Shown here one piece after another: positions 59,819 through 64,000 of a stretch of 64,000 nt of DNA. The DNA lies in NCBI GenBank assembly GCA_026988525.1, contig JALSLC010000007.1:1-64000 (forward strand), in the 5' to 3' direction. Position 1 is the stretch's first letter; each line of letters begins with the position of its first letter. The notes below the pieces were generated by a model. The model had not been told where the DNA came from, did not search any database, and saw only the letters and a list, made by a program, of their open reading frames with translations. Made by a program: the position numbers and the translations under genes. Source of the stretch: Archaeoglobaceae archaeon (GTDB taxonomy: Archaea; Halobacteriota; Archaeoglobi; Archaeoglobales; Archaeoglobaceae).

Positions 59819-60811
59819 TTATGGGAACAAGGGCGGTGTAAACAAACCTTCCTTCTCATCAAAGCCGAGCATTAAGTTCATATTTTGTACAGCCTGACCA
59901 CTCGCTCCTTTAACGAGGTTATCTATTGCTGATATTGCTACAACTCTTTCTCCATCAAATTTTATAGAAATATCACAGAAGTTGCTTCCTCTAACCCAGC
60001 TCAATCTTATGCTTTCTTGCAATCTCACAAAAGGTTTTTCTGCGTAAAACTTCTTGTAAATTTCTTCAATTTCTTTTTCACTTAGCTCTTCTTTCACATC
60101 TTTTAAAAAAACATGTGCTATAGTCAAAATACCTCTTGATCCCGGATAAACTTGGGGAGTAAAGTAAACTTTACACTTCAACTCCTGTATCATTTCGTAA
60201 ACGTGTCTGTGATTAGTAACTTTGTAGGGGACTATAGCTTCGTGTAGATTGGGGTAGTGTGTAAAATCGCTTGCTTTTACACCCGCTCCAGTTATTCCAC
60301 TTTTACAATCAAAAACAACTCTATCTATCAATTCTTTTTCTGCAAGTGGATATACAGATAGAATGCATCCAGTTGGATAGCAACCAGGATTTGCTACAAG
60401 TTGAGCTTTTTTAATTTTTTCTCTATAAATCTCTGGTAAACCGTAAACAGCATCTATGTATCCTGTATGTTTACCATAAACTTTCTCGTAGACGTCCTTA
60501 CTTAATCTATAGTCTGCTGAAAGATCAACTACCTTTATACCTATATCTACTAAGGACGGAACGTAATTCATAGCTTCCCCATGTGGTACAGCTGTAAATA
60601 CAAGATCGCATTTTTCTAAATATTTTAATTCAGGTTTTATAAATTCCAATTCATAAAAACATTTCAAAAATGGGTGTAACTGGTAAACTTTTTTACCTTC
60701 GTATTTTCTGGAAGTTACAGCAACAACTTCTACCTCTTTGTGTGTAGCGAGAATTCTAAGTAACTCTGATCCAGTATAACCACTTCCACCTATTATCCCA
60801 ATGTATTTCAT
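59819..60811 (-). CDS. argC: N-acetyl-gamma-glutamyl-phosphate (or LysW-type) reductase
   Basis: A 330-residue NADPH enzyme of arginine synthesis. GIIGGSGYTGSELLRIL is the dinucleotide site, and the catalytic cysteine lies in LVANPGCYPTGCILSVYPL; GITGAGVKASDFTHYP and VYPGSRGILTIAHV follow. Archaea may use a LysW carrier version for lysine or ornithine; lysW is not near, so the acetyl form is the default. A TATA-like AAATATATTAAG lies about 25 bases upstream of the start. Confidence 0.93.
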   Translation of the reverse strand: MKYIGIIGGSGYTGSELLRILATHKEVEVVAVTSRKYEGKKVYQLHPFLKCFYELEFIKPELKYLEKCDLVFTAVPHGEAMNYVPSLVDIGIKVVDLSADYRLSKDVYEKVYGKHTGYIDAVYGLPEIYREKIKKAQLVANPGCYPTGCILSVYPLAEKELIDRVVFDCKSGITGAGVKASDFTHYPNLHEAIVPYKVTNHRHVYEMIQELKCKVYFTPQVYPGSRGILTIAHVFLKDVKEELSEKEIEEIYKKFYAEKPFVRLQESIRLSWVRGSNFCDISIKFDGERVVAISAIDNLVKGASGQAVQNMNLMLGFDEKEGLFTPPLFP

Positions 60812-60869
60812 AACTTAAACTGTGTGAGATTAAACTTAATATATTTACCATTTTTAGCAACTTTATTTC

Positions 60870-60957
60870 TAACCCTAAATTAGCTAAATTGACATTTGGG
60901 TTATACTGTTGATTATAATGTATTGACCATACAGTAAACCTTTTTAATTTAGGGTTA
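60870..60957. promoter_or_regulatory. 13-bp perfect inverted repeat with third half-site upstream of bioY
   Basis: TAACCCTAAATTA at 60870-60882 and TAATTTAGGGTTA at 60945-60957 are exact inverted copies 62 bases apart. A third similar half-site, ATTTGGGTTA, lies at 60894-60903. A shorter pair TACTGT/ACAGTA lies between. The right arm ends six bases before the bioY TTG start, so a bound protein would block transcription or translation. BirA-type operators exist in archaea upstream of biotin genes, which makes a biotin regulator the first guess, although the sequence is not the classical bacterial one. Confidence 0.6.
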
Positions 60958-60962
60958 ACTGA

Positions 60963-61592
60963 TTGAATATGGAAAATAAGTTCATGAGGTTGAGTTTGTC
61001 AGTAATGTTAGCAGTGGTAACTGCAATATCTGCTCAACTTAAATTCAACCTTGGTCCAGTACCATACACAATGCAGAATTTTGGTGTAGTTCTCTCCGGA
61101 CTTTTACTTGGAAGGTATGGTGCAATACCTCAGCTAATTTACCTTGGAATGATTGCTGCTGGAATACCAGCTGCGAGTGGTTTTAAGGGTGGTGTAGGAG
61201 TTCTTTTTGGATTTACAGCAGGTTATCTCTGGTCTTTTCCACTTGCAGCAACACTTATAGGGATTGCAAGAGAGAAAATATGGAAAAAGAGGACAAGAAA
61301 AGAACTATTTCTACTTTGGATATCAAGCTGTTTTACAGTGATTCCAGTTTATTTATTTGGATTTCTTGTATTCTATAAATTTGCTACAGGTAGTAAAATT
61401 TCTCCACTGTTAATTAAGTACTGTAAAGCTGTGGAGAGTAGATTACATCTCAATTTATCACCATTTTGGATGATTTTTATGTCATCAGTTATTATATTTG
61501 TTCCTCAAGATTACTTTATGGATCATTTACTTGCAGTTCTTGTTTTTGCCTACATTGACAAAATGTTAAGGGAGAGGGGTATTGTTGTCTAA
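60963..61592 (+). CDS. bioY: BioY, biotin-binding subunit of an ECF transporter
   Basis: A 209-residue membrane protein with about six spans. The BioY signature is intact: FNLGPVPYTMQNFGVVLSGLLLGRYGAIPQLIYLGMIAAGIP, then GGVGVLFGFTAGYLWSFPLAATLIG. It binds biotin outside and delivers it through the energising module encoded next. The TTG at 60963 or the ATG six bases on could be the start. It overlaps the ATPase gene by eleven bases. Confidence 0.92.
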   Translation: MNMENKFMRLSLSVMLAVVTAISAQLKFNLGPVPYTMQNFGVVLSGLLLGRYGAIPQLIYLGMIAAGIPAASGFKGGVGVLFGFTAGYLWSFPLAATLIGIAREKIWKKRTRKELFLLWISSCFTVIPVYLFGFLVFYKFATGSKISPLLIKYCKAVESRLHLNLSPFWMIFMSSVIIFVPQDYFMDHLLAVLVFAYIDKMLRERGIVV

Positions 61593-62805
61593 AATTTATT
61601 TAAATATAGAATATAAATACCCTTCTAAAAGTTCCTCTTCTAAAAACAAAGTAAGGCTGGAATTTAAAGCTGATTACGGAGAAAAAGTATTTTTAACTGG
61701 TAGAACGGGTAGTGGAAAATCAACTTTACTTAGAATTTTGAATGGTCTGATACCAGAAATGTACGGTGGAGATTTTAGAGGAAAGGTATCCATATATGGT
61801 AGGCAGGGTAACAATAAAGATGTATTTTTAATCACGCAATATCCTGAGGAACAGATAATCTGCGATAATGTTTTAGAGGAAGTAGCTTTTCCATTAATCC
61901 AAAGAGGTTTTGAATGGCGTGAAGCTATTGAAAGAGCTGAGGAAATACTGACAAAATTGAGACTTAACGACTTAATTGATATGAAAACTTTTGAACTTTC
62001 GGATGGGCAAAAACAGGCAGTTATAATATGTAGTGGGATTGTATGTGATTGTAAGTGCATAGCAATAGATGAAATGGCTCATTTGCATCCTTCCATAGTT
62101 AAGGAGGTTACTTCATACCTACTAAAAGATGATAGAACTTTTATTTTATCCGAACATAGAACTCAACTTTCTGAAGGATTTGATAGGATTTTTTGGCTTG
62201 AAGGAGGTAGTTTAAAGTTAGATCCCGTATTAGATTATAATCTTTATGAAAAAAAAGAGGGTAAGATATTAGTTCATGCAAGAGATGCTGTGGTATATAG
62301 ATGTGGAAAAAAAGTTTTAGATTGTTTAAATTTTAAAGTGAGAGAAGGGGAAGTTGTAGCTTTAGTGGGTGTTAATGGAGCTGGAAAAACAAGTTTATTG
62401 AGGGCTGTAGCAGGTTTTGAAAAAAGTAAGGGAATAGAAGTAAATGGAAAAGTTGGTTTCTCTTTCCAGTATCCAAGTTATTCTTTGAATACAGACAGAG
62501 TTATTGATGAAGTAGATATTAGATATCTACATTACTTCAATCTAATTAATATAAGCTTAAGACACCCTCATTCGCTTAGTGGAGGTGAAAAAAGAATGGT
62601 TTCATCTTTAAAAGCTCTTAAATCGAAGATTGTATTGTTGGATGAACCAACTGCGGGATTAGATGAAAAGCTAAGATTTGCTTTTATGAGTAGAATTATT
62701 AAAATTGCAAGAGAGGAGGGAAAAGCTGTATTGATTTCTACTCACGATGAAAATATAGCTGAAATGTGCGACTTTGTTTTGGAGTTGACTCCGAATGAAA
62801 ATTGA
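61582..62805 (+). CDS. ECF transporter energising ATPase, two ABC domains fused
   Basis: A 407-residue protein with two ABC cassettes in one chain. Cassette 1 (about 5-215) has GRTGSGKSTLL, LSDGQKQAVI and CIAIDEM. Cassette 2 (about 230-400) has GVNGAGKTSLL, LSGGEKRMVSSL, VLLDEPTAG and a switch histidine in STHDENIA. Most ECF systems have separate EcfA and EcfA' subunits, so here a gene fusion fixes a one-to-one heterodimer. Cassette 1 has a shortened signature region and LSDGQ instead of LSGGQ, hinting at the weaker site. It overlaps bioY and ecfT, forming one operon. Confidence 0.9.
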   Translation: MLSKIYLNIEYKYPSKSSSSKNKVRLEFKADYGEKVFLTGRTGSGKSTLLRILNGLIPEMYGGDFRGKVSIYGRQGNNKDVFLITQYPEEQIICDNVLEEVAFPLIQRGFEWREAIERAEEILTKLRLNDLIDMKTFELSDGQKQAVIICSGIVCDCKCIAIDEMAHLHPSIVKEVTSYLLKDDRTFILSEHRTQLSEGFDRIFWLEGGSLKLDPVLDYNLYEKKEGKILVHARDAVVYRCGKKVLDCLNFKVREGEVVALVGVNGAGKTSLLRAVAGFEKSKGIEVNGKVGFSFQYPSYSLNTDRVIDEVDIRYLHYFNLINISLRHPHSLSGGEKRMVSSLKALKSKIVLLDEPTAGLDEKLRFAFMSRIIKIAREEGKAVLISTHDENIAEMCDFVLELTPNEN

Positions 62806-63454
62806 GGGTAGAACAGCTATAGTTTCCTCATTATTACTAACAACTTCAATTTACATTTCTGGTTTTTCTATTTATATATCTACTTTAGTTTTAGTTCTTG
62901 TATTTTTATTTTTTCCAAAAATAATTTTAAATATTAAAAAATTTATACCTTTTTTAATGTTCTTTTTTTTATCATCTTTTATTCTCTCAAGCTTGTACTA
63001 TTCTATCAAAATCACTCTTTCAATTTTTGCTATATTGATGTCTGGTCTTATTGTAACTAATTTAAGTACCTCTGAATTTTCAAAAGCATTAACGTATTTT
63101 AAAATTCCTGAATCTTGGGCACTCTCAGTGAGTTTGGCTTTAAGAATGCTTAGAGTATTAGAAACAGATATTTGTAGATGTTTTGAAGCTGCAAAATTGG
63201 ACTCTAAAAGTAAATTTGAAACATACTTTAAAGTTTTAAAAGCATTTACAGCTATTGCCGTATTAAGAAGTGTTTCTCTTGCCGAGGCACTCTATTGTAA
63301 AGGATATTCCGGGAAAGTTCTGGGAGAGTTGAGAAAACCAAGTTTAAAAGATGTGGTTTTTTTGTTGTTATCTATATTTGTTCTTATTTTATCTTTATTA
63401 CTATTTTTCGAAAATAAGATCTACTTTGCCATTTGCGTTACCCTCAAGCCTTAA
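62795..63454 (+). CDS. ecfT: EcfT-type transmembrane subunit of the biotin ECF transporter
   Basis: A 219-residue protein with five or six spans. The coupling-helix region contains ALSVSLALRMLRVLETDICRCFEAAKLDSKS and RSVSLAEALYCKGYSGK, which resemble the A-R-x/S-R-G coupling motifs of EcfT. It connects the two ATPase domains to BioY. It overlaps the ATPase gene by eleven bases. Its 3' end overlaps the convergent small secreted protein gene by 54 bases. Confidence 0.85.
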   Translation: MKIEGRTAIVSSLLLTTSIYISGFSIYISTLVLVLVFLFFPKIILNIKKFIPFLMFFFLSSFILSSLYYSIKITLSIFAILMSGLIVTNLSTSEFSKALTYFKIPESWALSVSLALRMLRVLETDICRCFEAAKLDSKSKFETYFKVLKAFTAIAVLRSVSLAEALYCKGYSGKVLGELRKPSLKDVVFLLLSIFVLILSLLLFFENKIYFAICVTLKP

Positions 63455-63769
63455 ACTACACAACCCGTTTTGATTGAATGTAACGTCACAAATCCCCGAT
63501 TTATTAAAAATTTTTGAATAGATGGGTTTAAAATTTAATAATATATCCACTTTTAGTTTACCGCTTTTTAATTCAACTATGAGTTTTGCTTTTTCACCTT
63601 TATTCACTCTGTAAACTCCGAAAACATTGGATCCGCTAAATCCATTAATTTTAACATGTACACCTGACGAATCAATATATGAAACCCCTTCCATTACATT
63701 TCCAAATGTAGCTATAAGAAGAGTAAATAATGTTATTAGTGAAAGTGCTATTATAATTCTAAGTTTCAT
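63401..63769 (-). CDS. Small secreted or membrane-anchored protein, unknown function
   Basis: A 122-residue protein with an N-terminal hydrophobic segment (about 4-23) that serves as a signal or anchor, then a beta-rich domain (GVHVKINGFSGSNVFGVYRV, GEKAKLIVELKSGKLKVDILLN) with two cysteines in SGICDVTFNQNGLCSL that may form a disulfide outside the cell. I recognise no family. Its 3' end overlaps ecfT by 54 bases. It is divergent from the ornithine cyclodeaminase-type gene. Confidence 0.65.
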   Translation of the reverse strand: MKLRIIIALSLITLFTLLIATFGNVMEGVSYIDSSGVHVKINGFSGSNVFGVYRVNKGEKAKLIVELKSGKLKVDILLNFKPIYSKIFNKSGICDVTFNQNGLCSLRLEGNANGKVDLIFEK

Positions 63770-63885
63770 AATCAGGCTTAATATATTTGGATACTTATCT
63801 TTTTTGTTTTTAGTAAAGTTTAAATTTTATTTTACTTAACTCGGTAAAGGTAAAAGTATAAATTACTTTTAAACGTATTTCGGCT

Positions 63886-64000
63886 ATGGAACTGGAAATT
63901 GAACTTAAAGGACACATAATAGATTCAATGATTCTACCAAAAGTGTTGGATATAATAATGGATATGGGCGGAGATTTTGAAATACTTAAGTTGGATGTTG
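63886..64000 (+). CDS. Archaeal ornithine cyclodeaminase-type (LOR/SDH-domain family) protein, 5' end only
   Basis: The first 38 codons are visible before the window ends. The opening [20 protein letters not shown] followed by [18 protein letters not shown] matches the start of the archaeal LOR/SDH-domain family (TIGR00300 type), for which a methanogen member has ornithine cyclodeaminase activity (ornithine to proline). AGTATAAAT about 25 bases upstream of the ATG suggests a leaderless transcript. The call depends on the N terminus alone. Confidence 0.7.
   Translation, partial: MELEIELKGHIIDSMILPKVLDIIMDMGGDFEILKLDV

Noticed and set aside
1-64000. CRISPR arrays, rRNA, tRNA and intact insertion sequences
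   Set aside because: I looked for regularly spaced repeats, rRNA-like or tRNA-like blocks and transposase motifs and found none. The only long exact repeat noticed is the atpK pair.

Overview
The window is an AT-rich archaeal chromosome segment, most likely from a thermophilic, anaerobic, menaquinone-using euryarchaeon close to the Archaeoglobales. This placement is inferred from gene content and was not computed. The archaeal markers are aEF-1A, aIF2-alpha, Nop10, Nmd3, NreA with a C-terminal PCNA-binding box, CDP-archaeol synthase, a tetraether-lipid synthase homologue, ribose-1,5-bisphosphate isomerase and a complete A-type ATP synthase operon. The Archaeoglobus-like features are a DsrMK/HmeCD-type membrane oxidoreductase, futalosine-pathway menaquinone genes (mqnA, mqnC, a UbiD decarboxylase) and a secreted multihaem cytochrome c. 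Genes are tightly packed on both strands. Many overlap by an ATGA-type junction or start with TTG or GTG behind a strong GGAGGTG site.

Layout. 1-5.2 kb: the 5' part of a secretion/archaellum-type ATPase (cut by the window edge), R15P isomerase, a gate-domain membrane protein, NreA, a CYTH protein and a TraB/TIKI-like protein. 5.3-6.1 kb: a tetrahaem, sequon-rich secreted cytochrome. 6.2-13.4 kb: CobT-like protein, HisA, uS10, EF-1A, a 38-residue ORF, Nmd3, ArgS, a membrane protein and SpoVG. 13.4-21.4 kb: a phosphoesterase, a three-gene operon whose last gene (an eIF2B-like paralogue) carries an in-frame TAG, tetraether synthase divergent from carS-pyrE, an APC permease and an AlkA-type glycosylase. 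21.6-32.4 kb: HmeCD-type complex, UbiD, MoaA/MobA, MfnA, DUF1284/DUF371, MqnA/MqnC and a slipin.

32.6-41.6 kb: the A1AO ATP synthase operon in the order H-I-K-X-K-E-C-F-A-B-D. The two K (rotor ring) genes are identical 246-bp direct repeats around a small single-span membrane protein. T-tracts resembling archaeal terminators lie inside the operon. 41.6-42.7 kb: a decayed EmrB-type MFS transporter. 42.7-50.7 kb: GNAT, M20, CinA-like, RibD-like reductase, Mn-pyrophosphatase, a radical SAM protein, ASCH, and the conserved aIF2-alpha/nop10/PAC2 cluster. 50.8-53.1 kb: a secreted metallophosphoesterase-alkaline phosphatase fusion with visibly higher GC than its surroundings. 53.1-64 kb: an orphan HydE-like maturase, small regulators, DUF401, PurQ, MscS, M20, PH-SHOCT, ArgC, a biotin-type ECF transporter (BioY, fused double ATPase, EcfT) behind a 13-bp inverted repeat, and the start of an archaeal ornithine cyclodeaminase-type gene.

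How the genes fit together. The mqn and UbiD genes can supply menaquinone, the HmeCD-type pair can exchange electrons with it, the cytochrome could carry electrons outside the cell, and the A-ATPase uses the ion gradient. No CRISPR array, intact insertion sequence, rRNA or tRNA gene was seen. The most interesting items are the candidate extracellular cytochrome filament subunit, the twin identical rotor genes with a membrane protein between them, the two-domain phosphatase, and inverted repeats around several promoters.
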